The translations under genes and the position numbers were made by a program. From Eubacteriales bacterium (lineage in GTDB: Bacteria > Bacillota > Clostridia > Lachnospirales > Lachnospiraceae), in assembly GCA_030537135.1 (NCBI GenBank), contig JAUNOP010000014.1, positions 1 to 51,830 on the forward strand: 51,830 nt of DNA, in the 5' to 3' direction. Positions 8,636-16,491 of this stretch are shown here, piece after piece; within the stretch, counting starts at the first letter, position 1; each line of letters opens with the position of its first letter. Under the pieces are notes generated by a model. The model did no database searches, was not told where the DNA came from, and worked only from the letters and a program-made list of their open reading frames with translations.

Positions 8636-10129
8636 TTATTTTTTCCATATACCCGCGGCCAGAACAGTCATATCGTCTCTGGCTCTGTAATCACTATAGG
8701 CCAGAACCCGCTCCAGAATCTCCCGGCTCATATCCTTTGGGGTCTCCTCCTTTACATCCAGAATAATATCCTTCATCGTCTCCTCAGACTTTTCAGGAGG
8801 AAGCGCATCCAGAACCCCGTCTGTAACCATAATAATGTAATCTCCATGATAAAGCTTTCTTGAGGCCGTCTCAAAATCCAGCTCCTCCACCATACCCAGC
8901 GCCAGACTTGTGGAGGAAATCGCCTCCACCCAATGATCTCTCTTAATAAACGTGGATGCTGCGCCCGCCTTCAGGATCCTGCACAGACCGCTGTATAAAT
9001 CCACAGAGCACACATCCATAGTGGAAAAGCTCCCGTCCTGTCTTCTGAGTACTAACGCTGAATTCACCATCCTTGCCGCTGTCTCCTGAGAAAATCCCGA
9101 ATCCAGAAATTGCTCCAAAAGCTCCACCACCATCTCACTTTCCCTGCTTGCATCTGCTCCTGAACCCATACCATCAGAAAGGCACATGACAAATCGGCCG
9201 TTTTCTTCTTCTCTGCATGTATAATTATCCCCTGAGACCTGCTCGTCCTCCCTGGTAATTCTTGCCACGCCATGAAGCATGTGGTAGCTTGCATCCTCCT
9301 GAAACTGCACAGTATGAAAGGAGCCGTTCACAATAGACCGGGAATCCCTGGCAGAGACCATAGGACAGCCGCAGATTTCCGAGAGAAGAAGCGATACATC
9401 CATCATGGAAATACATTGCCCGCTTCTTGCTCTCATATTGACAAAAACCTGCTTTCTCCCTTCTTCTGTCTTCTCAGGCATCCATACCTGCCGCACAAGC
9501 ACATGACGTTTCTTCAGCTTTCTTCTGACCTCCTCATGAAACTGCGGCTCTGCTCTGGAGAGGTCGTACAAATCCTCTGCAACCGTTTCCATCATTCCTG
9601 CAATCTCCTGCATCTGCTGCGCCACTGCAAGACGACTCTCAATCATCCGATTATCCCATATAAGATTCTGCTTTTCTCTCTGCATGGCCTCCTCTGCTGT
9701 ATCCAGAAACTGTCCTGCTCTTGCGCATAGTCCCATCCACGCAGAGCGTGTCCTGCGAAGCGTCTCCTCTTCTCCTTCCTCCATGGCCCGTACAGCGGCC
9801 AGAGCCTCCTGATAGGTTGTCTCCATACGCTCGCCCCAGCACATCCCCTGCTGATAGCAATGGCTGCAAATCCGATCGTTCGCTTCCTCCAGGACTCTGT
9901 CCACCTGATCCCTGCTCAGGTAGTCCTTGCGAAAGGGCATCCCATAATACGTATCTGACAGGCGTCGAAAAGCCGCCGCATATCGCTCCACCCTTGCCTT
10001 CTGGGGATTCTCCTCTGCCATCAGAGCCTCTTCTCCCCGCATAGCTCTTGCTGTTATGAAAATTTTTGCCATGTCCCGCACTATCAGCATTATGCCGATT
10101 ACGAACATGGCAATCATCCATTCCTGCAT
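8636..10129 (-). CDS. spoIIE: SpoIIE-like PP2C phosphatase, short form
   Basis: A 497-residue serine phosphatase related to SpoIIE, which dephosphorylates SpoIIAA to activate sigma-F in the forespore. Only one membrane segment is visible (about 4-26), where Bacillus SpoIIE (827 residues) has ten. The central region keeps a cysteine cluster (C88, C91, C97) and a long helical part. The PP2C domain (about 285-497) carries SGD (D301), DGMG (D319), VTDG and RDDMT metal-binding aspartates. The position between divIC and tilS is that of spoIIE in Bacillus. GGGGGAGGGG precedes ATG 10129. A Spo0A-box promoter lies upstream. Membrane location is likely; the missing transmembrane block is the oddity. 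Confidence 0.88.
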   Translation of the reverse strand: MQEWMIAMFVIGIMLIVRDMAKIFITARAMRGEEALMAEENPQKARVERYAAAFRRLSDTYYGMPFRKDYLSRDQVDRVLEEANDRICSHCYQQGMCWGERMETTYQEALAAVRAMEEGEEETLRRTRSAWMGLCARAGQFLDTAEEAMQREKQNLIWDNRMIESRLAVAQQMQEIAGMMETVAEDLYDLSRAEPQFHEEVRRKLKKRHVLVRQVWMPEKTEEGRKQVFVNMRARSGQCISMMDVSLLLSEICGCPMVSARDSRSIVNGSFHTVQFQEDASYHMLHGVARITREDEQVSGDNYTCREEENGRFVMCLSDGMGSGADASRESEMVVELLEQFLDSGFSQETAARMVNSALVLRRQDGSFSTMDVCSVDLYSGLCRILKAGAASTFIKRDHWVEAISSTSLALGMVEELDFETASRKLYHGDYIIMVTDGVLDALPPEKSEETMKDIILDVKEETPKDMSREILERVLAYSDYRARDDMTVLAAGIWKK

Positions 10130-10166
10130 ATATTCCCCTCCCCCAATGAACTGTCATTTGGGAGAT

Positions 10167-10200
10167 ATTATAAAGGGTTTGTTTTGAAATCTTTGTCGAA
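10167..10200 (-). promoter_or_regulatory. Spo0A-type promoter of spoIIE
   Basis: On the minus strand a TATAAT (10167-10172) is preceded, 21 bp upstream, by TTCGACA (10194-10200). This is the complement of the Spo0A box TGTCGAA. Bacillus spoIIE and spoIIG use sigma-A promoters with a Spo0A box in the -35 region. Spacing and gene identity fit; binding is inferred. Confidence 0.6.
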
Positions 10201-10247
10201 TACAAGGATACACTGCATAAAATTTTCCTGCAAAAAGCACTTTTTTT

Positions 10248-10577
10248 CTACTGTGCTTCTTTAAAAATAATCTCGTTCTCCTTTACCAGTCCCAGCTTTT
10301 CCCTGGCTACAGACTCAATATATTCATCTGTTTTCATATATTCTTCTGTTTCTCTGATTTCTATTGTACGTGCCTTCTCTTCCTCAATCTGCGCTTCCAG
10401 AGACTCCAGGCGACTATTATAATAATCCAACCGTGTCTGCAGCGTCTGCGCCTGGGTAATAAAGCTTCCCAGAAGAAGCAGGGCGATGCCGCTTATCAAA
10501 AACATGCCTAATCGGTTATTTCTCCGAATTCTGCTTTGCCTGTTGTCTGATTTTTTCACGTTTTCTAATCCTCTCAT
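10248..10577 (-). CDS. divIC: DivIC/FtsB-like septum formation initiator
   Basis: A 109-residue bitopic division protein of the FtsL-DivIB-DivIC complex. A basic cytoplasmic N-terminus is followed by one membrane segment (about 24-41), a coiled coil (about 45-75) and the conserved EYIESVAREKLGLVKENE block typical of DivIC. ATG 10577 is chosen; a GTG at 10601 is in frame but its GGGGAGGA touches the codon. The gene overlaps the end of yabQ by about 60 nt, implying coupling. Confidence 0.88.
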   Translation of the reverse strand: MRGLENVKKSDNRQSRIRRNNRLGMFLISGIALLLLGSFITQAQTLQTRLDYYNSRLESLEAQIEEEKARTIEIRETEEYMKTDEYIESVAREKLGLVKENEIIFKEAQ

Positions 10578-11007
10578 CCGCAAAAATTCGGGAGGAATCA
10601 CTCCTCCCCATATTCTTCCAGCCTCTAATGATTAAAATTCTACAACTTCTTTGCAAAAATAGCAACCTTTTTATCAAAAATCGAAGGCATTTAACAGGAA
10701 ATTCCAGTATTCGTAAAAGTAAACCAATAAACAACGGTTCTGCCGTCATTTTCCATAGAATTATGCCGCATATCGCCGCTGCAATCACATAAAACCGCAC
10801 AATCCCATTGTTATCCCTGTAAAGCCTGCAGAAAAGATATACTCCGCAGCCAATTCCAAACAATATATCCTCCGCAGCTCTGGCAATTCTGGCATGTGGG
10901 ATCAGCTTCCGAAGTACCTGAAGGACACTGTATACAAAGGCAAGCAAAATCCCGTCTCTCATAAAGCTTAGAAACAGAAACATCTCATGGTTGATCTGCT
11001 CACTCAC
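10516..11007 (-). CDS. yabQ: Spore cortex biosynthesis protein YabQ
   Basis: A 163-residue membrane protein of the YabQ family, needed for spore cortex formation in Bacillus. There are hydrophobic segments around 8-30, 48-64 and 70-100, then a strongly basic tail. The start is probably the GTG at 11007, which follows the yabP stop after 3 nt (TAG GCT GTG). No strong Shine-Dalgarno of its own is seen, so reinitiation from yabP is likely. The neighbours yabP and divIC are the classic context. Confidence 0.88.
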   Translation of the reverse strand: MSEQINHEMFLFLSFMRDGILLAFVYSVLQVLRKLIPHARIARAAEDILFGIGCGVYLFCRLYRDNNGIVRFYVIAAAICGIILWKMTAEPLFIGLLLRILEFPVKCLRFLIKRLLFLQRSCRILIIRGWKNMGRSDSSRIFADERIRKREKIRQQAKQNSEK

Positions 11008-11010
11008 AGC

Positions 11011-11289
11011 CTACCGGAACATCCTTTTCCAAAAGGATTCCTCTGGCTGCGCACTCTTTTGTACATATTGAAAGCAATCCACTCGGCCTGTAATATCCAC
11101 TTCGCCCTGCGCAAGATCCAGACGGCCTACGTGCAGCTTCTCGCCCTTTAAAATCATTTTTCCGAAATCTGTAAGAAGCAGGATTTCCTTATCGTCAAAG
11201 GAACTCACGTCCCGTACTCCAGTCACCGTACCTCCCTGTCGGTTGGTGAACGTTACCTTGTGGGAAAAAGCACTTTTTTTCTCTTCCAA
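11011..11289 (-). CDS. yabP: Sporulation protein YabP
   Basis: A 92-residue YabP/YqfC-family protein expressed in the mother cell and required for cortex assembly together with YabQ. The recognisable VRDVSSFDDKEILLLTDFG core is complete. The start is TTG (11289) with GGAG 8 nt upstream; no ATG exists nearby in frame. The 125-nt gap upstream contains an 8-bp hairpin and, on the minus strand, CATAGAAT, which resembles a sigma-E -10 element. A matching -35 is not clear. Confidence 0.9.
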   Translation of the reverse strand: MEEKKSAFSHKVTFTNRQGGTVTGVRDVSSFDDKEILLLTDFGKMILKGEKLHVGRLDLAQGEVDITGRVDCFQYVQKSAQPEESFWKRMFR

Positions 11290-11414
11290 AGCTCTGCTCC
11301 ATCCTTATTCTGCAGCTGCTGTTCTTTTTTTATTCTATGATAAATCCATGCTGTCTAGTACAGCAGTGCATGGATAAGGCAGGAAAGAAGCCTCTGCAAA
11401 AAAGGAGCAAGGCC

Positions 11415-11654
11415 TTATAAATACTTGTAGAGGCTTTCCACTTCGTCTTTTTTTACGGTTTCCTTTACATCCAGCACCTCTACTCTTACATTCCTGCTTC
11501 CAAACTGAATCTCCAGAATATCCCCTGCCTTTACCTGTGCAGAAGCCTTGGCAGGCTTATCATTTACCAGAACTCTGCCTGCATCACAGGCCTCATTTGC
11601 CACGGTTCTTCTCTTAATAAGCCGTGACACCTTCAAAAATTTATCCAAACGCAT
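11415..11654 (-). CDS. rqcP: S4-domain RNA-binding protein RqcP (YabO)
   Basis: A 79-residue protein that is nearly all S4 RNA-binding domain (MRLDKFLKVSRLIKRR, then VLVNDKPAKAS). In Bacillus, RqcP sits next to yabP and helps RqcH add alanine tails to stalled nascent chains on the 50S subunit. Size, motif and neighbourhood match. GGAGGAG is 7 nt before ATG 11654. Confidence 0.88.
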   Translation of the reverse strand: MRLDKFLKVSRLIKRRTVANEACDAGRVLVNDKPAKASAQVKAGDILEIQFGSRNVRVEVLDVKETVKKDEVESLYKYL

Positions 11655-11720
11655 AGTTTTCTCCTCCTGTCAAATGAATCTCAAATATCCGCTCTTCATA
11701 GGATACTTTTCTGACTCGCT

Positions 11721-11748
11721 AAAAAGGAGGGGACAATCAGTCCCCTCC
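11721..11748 (-). terminator. Terminator of HU gene
   Basis: On the minus strand a 9-bp perfect stem GGAGGGGAC / GTCCCCTCC is followed by TTTTT. Confidence 0.85.
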
Positions 11749-11767
11749 CCGGCATATCAGAACGCCA

Positions 11768-12043
11768 TCAGCCATTAATCATATCTTTCAAAGCCCTGCC
11801 AGCTTTAAATTTAGGAGCTTTTGAAGCTTCGATTGTCATTGTTTCGCCAGTCTGAGGATTTCTTCCTTCTCTTGCAGCTCTCTCGCTCACTTCAAAGGTA
11901 CCAAAGCCTACCAGTTGAACCCTCTCGCCATTCTTTAATTCTTTTGATACGACGTCAATAAAAGACTTCAATACGGCCTCAACATCCTTCTTTGATAAAT
12001 TGGTTTCTTTCGCCATTGCTGCAATTAATTCTGTTTTATTCAT
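11768..12043 (-). CDS. hup: DNA-binding protein HU
   Basis: A 91-residue histone-like protein that bends and compacts the chromosome. It starts MNKTELIAAMA and keeps the signature GFGTFEVSERAAREGRNP with the DNA-intercalating RNPQTG arm. ATG 12043 is preceded by AGGAGG at ideal spacing; an in-frame extension to 12103 has no ribosome site. It has its own promoter and terminator. Confidence 0.96.
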   Translation of the reverse strand: MNKTELIAAMAKETNLSKKDVEAVLKSFIDVVSKELKNGERVQLVGFGTFEVSERAAREGRNPQTGETMTIEASKAPKFKAGRALKDMING

Positions 12044-12117
12044 GGTGTTTCCTCCTAAACTAATCTCATTCTTGATAATTCGTAGTACTGAAAGCTCCCT
12101 CATGGTACTCTTAGCAT

Positions 12118-12146
12118 AAGATATACCTTTTCCTTCACATTGTCAA
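12118..12146 (-). promoter_or_regulatory. Promoter of HU gene
   Basis: Minus strand TTGACA (12141-12146), 17-nt spacer, TATCTT (12118-12123), about 75 nt before the start codon. Confidence 0.6.
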
Positions 12147-12184
12147 GGCTTTTCCTTCACTTTCACAGCAGCCTTGGAATTACA

Positions 12185-12211
12185 GTTACTGTTCACTGCG
12201 TTCACAGCAAC
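12185..12211. repeat. Solo end fragment of the 142-bp inverted-end element
   Basis: A 27-bp stretch (GTTACTGTTCACTGCG followed by TTCACAGCAAC) is identical to the end of the elements at 18287 and 48862. It sits 3 bp after the phosphohexomutase stop codon. Confidence 0.7.
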
Positions 12212-12214
12212 GAA

Positions 12215-13945
12215 TTACATCATGGAATTTACCATTGCCAGAACATCCTTGCCCATTGCCTCGGATTTTGCTTCTGCATCAGCCATAGAATCTCCCTTTA
12301 CGCCATAATAGAACTTCACCTTAGGCTCTGTTCCAGAAGGTCTTACACACAGCCATGCGCCGTCAGACAAATCATAATAGAGAACATTGGATTTCGGAAG
12401 TCCTGTAGGAGTAATTTCTCCTGTGGCCATGTCTTTAACAGTATCAAGCTTATAATCTCTTGCAGAGAGAACCTTATAGCCGGCAAACTCTACCGGAGGC
12501 TCTGCACGGAGTGTATCCATGATTTCCTGAATCTTCTGAAGACCTTCGATTCCCTTTAAGGTCACAGACTGGATATCATCCTTATAATAGCCGAATTCCT
12601 CATACATATCAATCATAGCATCCCACAGAGTCTTGCCCTGGGTCTTATAGTAGGCAGCTGCCTCGCAGAGAGCCATAGTAGCGACAATCGCATCCTTGTC
12701 TCTTGCATAGGTTCCGATAAGGCAGCCATAGCTCTCCTCAAAGCCGAACAGATAGGTTCCCTTTCCGCTTGTCTCAAAGCCAAGAATCTGCTGTCCAATA
12801 AACTTAAAGCCTGTCAGAACCTCAATAAGCCGTGCATTATATTTCTCAGCCAATCCATTTACCAGGTTTGTGGTAACAATGGTCTTAATCAGAGCGCCAT
12901 CCTCTGGAAGTCCGTACAGCGCCTTTCTCTGGCTGATTTCATAGTTTGCCAGAAGGCTTCCTGACATATTTCCTGTCAGAGTATGATACTCGCCGTTCTT
13001 ATCCTTTACACGCACACCCAGACGGTCTGCGTCAGGGTCAGTGGCCAGAACCAAATCTGCGTCCACCTCTCTGGCAAGCTTCAGACCCAGCTCAAAGGCC
13101 TCTGCTGCCTCTGGATTCGGATAGGAAACAGTTGGGAAATCTCCGTCCGGAAGCTCCTGCTCTTTGACAACATACACGTTCTCAAAGCCCAGCTCTGCCA
13201 GGATTCTTCTTGCCGGAATGTTTCCGGTTCCATGAAGCGGAGAATAAACAATCTTCAGGTTCTTTCCTTCCTTTTCGATGGCGTCCATATGAAGCACCTG
13301 CTTCTTCAGCTCTGCCATATAGGCGTCGTCAATGGCCTGTCCGATAACCTCGAAAAGTCCTGCCTCCTCGGCTGCCTTCTTATCCATGGTCTTCACGGTT
13401 GCCCAGTCGGAAATAGCTTTTACCTGCGCCATAATTCCAGTGTCATGAGGCGGTGTAATCTGTGCGCCGTCCTCCCAGTATACCTTGTAGCCGTTGTATT
13501 CCGGCGGATTGTGGCTGGCTGTGATATTAATACCTGCGGCGCAGCCCAGATGACGAACTGCAAAAGACAATTCCGGCGTAGGTCTTAAGGACTCAAAAAT
13601 ATAAGCCTTAATGCCGTTGGCTGCCAGACAGAGAGCAGCCTCCTGCGCAAATTCCGGCGACATATGACGGGAATCGTAAGCAATTGCCACGCCCTGGGAC
13701 TGCTTATTTACAGAAGCAATATAGTTTGCCAGACCCTGTGTAGCACGGCGCACTACATAGATATTCATGCGGTTTGTTCCCGCTCCGATAATACCTCTAA
13801 GTCCTGCTGTGCCAAATTCCAGGTCCATATAGAAACGCTCTTTAATCTCGTTCTCATTTTCCTCGATTGCCTTCAGTTCTGCCTTTGTCTCCTCATCAAA
13901 ATATGGATTGTTCAGCCAACTCAAATACGCTTCCTTATAATCCAT
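12215..13945 (-). CDS. pgcA: Phosphoglucomutase/phosphomannomutase
   Basis: A 576-residue alpha-D-phosphohexomutase that interconverts glucose-6-phosphate and glucose-1-phosphate (and possibly the mannose forms), feeding UDP-glucose and glycogen. The phosphoserine loop ITASHNPPEYNGYK, metal loop DPDADRLG, sugar-binding GFEESYG and phosphate-binding RPSGTEPK are all visible. Length equals the long PgcA-type enzymes of Firmicutes. GGGAGG precedes ATG 13945. The gene is monocistronic in appearance. Confidence 0.95.
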   Translation of the reverse strand: MDYKEAYLSWLNNPYFDEETKAELKAIEENENEIKERFYMDLEFGTAGLRGIIGAGTNRMNIYVVRRATQGLANYIASVNKQSQGVAIAYDSRHMSPEFAQEAALCLAANGIKAYIFESLRPTPELSFAVRHLGCAAGINITASHNPPEYNGYKVYWEDGAQITPPHDTGIMAQVKAISDWATVKTMDKKAAEEAGLFEVIGQAIDDAYMAELKKQVLHMDAIEKEGKNLKIVYSPLHGTGNIPARRILAELGFENVYVVKEQELPDGDFPTVSYPNPEAAEAFELGLKLAREVDADLVLATDPDADRLGVRVKDKNGEYHTLTGNMSGSLLANYEISQRKALYGLPEDGALIKTIVTTNLVNGLAEKYNARLIEVLTGFKFIGQQILGFETSGKGTYLFGFEESYGCLIGTYARDKDAIVATMALCEAAAYYKTQGKTLWDAMIDMYEEFGYYKDDIQSVTLKGIEGLQKIQEIMDTLRAEPPVEFAGYKVLSARDYKLDTVKDMATGEITPTGLPKSNVLYYDLSDGAWLCVRPSGTEPKVKFYYGVKGDSMADAEAKSEAMGKDVLAMVNSMM

Positions 13946-14005
13946 GATTCTAGTACCTCCCTATACGTTTTTCTCTATTATATACCAATTTCATAAAAAA
14001 GGAAA

Positions 14006-14992
14006 TCAAAACAATCCTTTTATGAAACATTTTTTTCCGAAATCCTCCCATGTCTCTCTCTGTTCTACCAGAATTCGGAGCTTTTCCACATTTTTTTCCG
14101 AAATCCACGCCTTATTGTGAGAAAAATAATGATTTGCAAGCTTCCAATATTTCTCTGGATAAAGAAAGCGGATTCTCAGATTCTCTTTTTCCTCTGCCCG
14201 AAGAGGCCGATGCTTCTCATACTGGCGCACAATCTCCTGAAAAACTTTCTTGTCCCAATTATATTTTTCCAAAATCTTTCTGGAAAACCGATATAAATCC
14301 GCGGTCTGAAGGTCAAAATTCCAATGTCCAAAGCCTGTCACTGCGGCAGAGTTTTTCATTATCAGCACATTATGCTGATTATATTCTCCGTGGCAGACTC
14401 TTCCCTGTGCATGTGCTTCTTCAAGAAGCTCCTCATATCCAGAGACCCGAAGAAGCCCAAGAGCCTCCTCTCCTTTTTCTAGGAACCAGTCTGCACTGGA
14501 AAGAAAGAGCTTTTCAAAGGCATTGGAAGCCCCCTTATTTCTGATAAATTTCCTGATTTTGCGAAGCTCACGGTTATGCCGCTCAAATTCCTCATCCAGG
14601 GTTCTCATCCCATAATCTGCCTGAAAGGGAAGATGCATGACATTATGTAGCTCTGCCATGGCAGCTGCGCTCCTTCTAATATCCTCAGCAGATTTTGTAT
14701 CACACTCTCTGCCTTCATACCATTTCTGAAGAGTATACCCATTTCCATCCCGGTCAATACTGATTAGTTCTCCATCCTGGTTTTCCAGGAAATAATCCAC
14801 CTGGCATTTTCCAGAAGCTCTCACAGAAAGCAAAAGCTCCTGCTGCTTTTCAAGCTTGCGCGCAGAACCCTCAAAAGCCTTCAGAAGATACACTCCCTGT
14901 TCATATCTGCACAAAAGCGCCCCTCTTGTTCTTCTTGTCTCTGCCTTTTTCATTCCATACTGCGCCAGAACGCTTAGTCCATAATCATTCAA
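14006..14992 (-). CDS. CotS-family spore coat protein, kinase fold
   Basis: A 328-residue CotS/YsxE-type protein with an aminoglycoside-phosphotransferase-like fold. The catalytic-loop-like CHGEYNQHNVL motif is present, but the usual metal-binding aspartate motif after it is replaced by TGFGHWNFD, so kinase activity is doubtful. Members occur only in spore formers and are coat-associated. The start is TTG 14992, with GGAGGGGGAG 9 nt upstream. The gene probably follows cca, but the cca terminator lies between them. Confidence 0.75.
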   Translation of the reverse strand: MNDYGLSVLAQYGMKKAETRRTRGALLCRYEQGVYLLKAFEGSARKLEKQQELLLSVRASGKCQVDYFLENQDGELISIDRDGNGYTLQKWYEGRECDTKSAEDIRRSAAAMAELHNVMHLPFQADYGMRTLDEEFERHNRELRKIRKFIRNKGASNAFEKLFLSSADWFLEKGEEALGLLRVSGYEELLEEAHAQGRVCHGEYNQHNVLIMKNSAAVTGFGHWNFDLQTADLYRFSRKILEKYNWDKKVFQEIVRQYEKHRPLRAEEKENLRIRFLYPEKYWKLANHYFSHNKAWISEKNVEKLRILVEQRETWEDFGKKCFIKGLF

Positions 14993-14996
14993 TAGA

Positions 14997-15053
14997 AAAC
15001 TCCCCCTCCTGAGATTATACCTGTCTATAAGTATGTCTCAGAAAGGGGAGTTA
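14997..15053 (-). terminator. Terminator after cca
   Basis: Stem AACTCCCC / GGGGAGTT with an inner CTGAGA / TCTCAG pairing, followed on the minus strand by TTTTC. It overlaps the ribosome site of the CotS-like gene, so partial read-through is possible. Confidence 0.55.
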
Positions 15054-15083
15054 TGTTTTATGATAGAAAAATTCTCTGTCTCT

Positions 15084-16415
15084 CTACAGTCCCTTTTCCT
15101 GTACTATTTTCAGAAGAAGCTCCTTCTGATTATGCTCTGGGTTCTCAAGGACATCCTCAAGAAGAGCCTCCAGGATAGCTCCCAGATGAGGTCCCGGAGC
15201 AATTCCCAGAGCAATCAGATCCTTTCCTGTGACAGCGAGATCCCGGATAGAAATACACTGCCCCTGCTCTTCAATCTGCTCATACAGAGCCTCTACCCTC
15301 TGAATTCTCTCAAGCTTTTGTTCCCTCTCATAGCTGCTCTGTGCCAGGACATCTGCTCTCTGCACCTGAAGGCACAGGGGGAACATTTCCCGTCCTATGC
15401 GGTTCATGGCTCTGCGAACCGCCCTTTCATCAGGCATTGGCCTGTAATCATGCCATTTGACCAGAGTCTTAACCTTTGAAATCGTGTCATTGTCAAATTT
15501 GAGCCTTCGTAAAATTCTGCCGGCAAGAGCCTCCCCAGCTTCCGGGTGTCTCAGGAAATGGTCGCGCCCATTCTCGTCTGTTGTGCGTACAAGAGGCTTT
15601 CCGCAGTCATGCAAAAGCATAGTGAGCCGAAGCACCTTATCCGGGGGGACATTTCCAAGGCTCTGCAGCGTGTGTTCTCCCACACTTCCCCAATGATGCG
15701 GCGTATTCTGGGGCGTATGCATCATAGCGTCCAGTTCTGGCAGAAAGTAAGGTGTCAGCTCCGCCTCATAGGCAATCCGAATATAGTCGGGGTGGGGCGA
15801 AACAAGGAGTTTTACCAGCTCTGTCTGGATTCTCTCTGCACTCACATGCTTCAGATTGGGAGCGAGTATCCGAAGAGCCTCTCTTGTTCCCTCTTCTATA
15901 GTAAATCCAAGCTGCGCAGAAAAACGTACTGCGCGCAGTATCCGAAGGGCATCCTCTGTAAAACGCTCTGTAGGATTTCCGACACAGCGAAGGATTTTTC
16001 TCTGCAAATCCTGCTGACCGCCAAAAGGATCCATAATTCCCCTCTCTGGATGATAGGCCATGGCATTTATAGTAAAATCTCTTCTTTGCAGGTCTTCCTC
16101 CAGACTCGCGGTAAAGGTAACTTCCTTTGGGTGACGTCCGTCCTCATATTCTCCGTCTACCCGGTAGGTAGTCACCTCAAAGCCCTCCTTTCCCATCATC
16201 ACGGTCACGGTTCCGTGCATAAGCCCGGTGTCTATGGTTCTTCTGAAAAGAGCCTTTATTTCCTCTGGCTTTGCTGAGGTGGTGATATCCCAGTCATTGG
16301 GAACCCGGCCCAGAATGGCGTCCCGGACGCATCCGCCGACGGCATAGGCTTCATATCCATGTGACTCGATTGTGTGCAGAATACTCTCCACGAATTCAGG
16401 AATCTCCAGCTTCAT
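15084..16415 (-). CDS. cca: CCA tRNA nucleotidyltransferase with HD domain
   Basis: A 443-residue class II nucleotidyltransferase that adds or repairs the 3' CCA of tRNAs, needed here because the visible tRNA genes do not encode CCA. The head has GGCVRD, the DWDITT metal aspartates and the RRDFTINAMA motif; the ERFTEDALRILRAVRF region follows. A C-terminal HD phosphohydrolase domain carries LLHDCGKP and KWHDYRP. AGGAGGG precedes ATG 16415. Confidence 0.95.
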   Translation of the reverse strand: MKLEIPEFVESILHTIESHGYEAYAVGGCVRDAILGRVPNDWDITTSAKPEEIKALFRRTIDTGLMHGTVTVMMGKEGFEVTTYRVDGEYEDGRHPKEVTFTASLEEDLQRRDFTINAMAYHPERGIMDPFGGQQDLQRKILRCVGNPTERFTEDALRILRAVRFSAQLGFTIEEGTREALRILAPNLKHVSAERIQTELVKLLVSPHPDYIRIAYEAELTPYFLPELDAMMHTPQNTPHHWGSVGEHTLQSLGNVPPDKVLRLTMLLHDCGKPLVRTTDENGRDHFLRHPEAGEALAGRILRRLKFDNDTISKVKTLVKWHDYRPMPDERAVRRAMNRIGREMFPLCLQVQRADVLAQSSYEREQKLERIQRVEALYEQIEEQGQCISIRDLAVTGKDLIALGIAPGPHLGAILEALLEDVLENPEHNQKELLLKIVQEKGL

Positions 16416-16437
16416 TGTCCATCCCTCCTTTTTCTAA

Positions 16438-16475
16438 AAAAGAACAACACCCCCTGTGAGTGCTGTTCTTTTGGA
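16438..16475 (-). terminator. Terminator of proS
   Basis: Minus strand AAAGAACAGCACT and a complementary arm ending GTTGTTCTTTTTT. Confidence 0.8.
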
Positions 16476-16491
16476 TTGTTCTCATCTGCTT

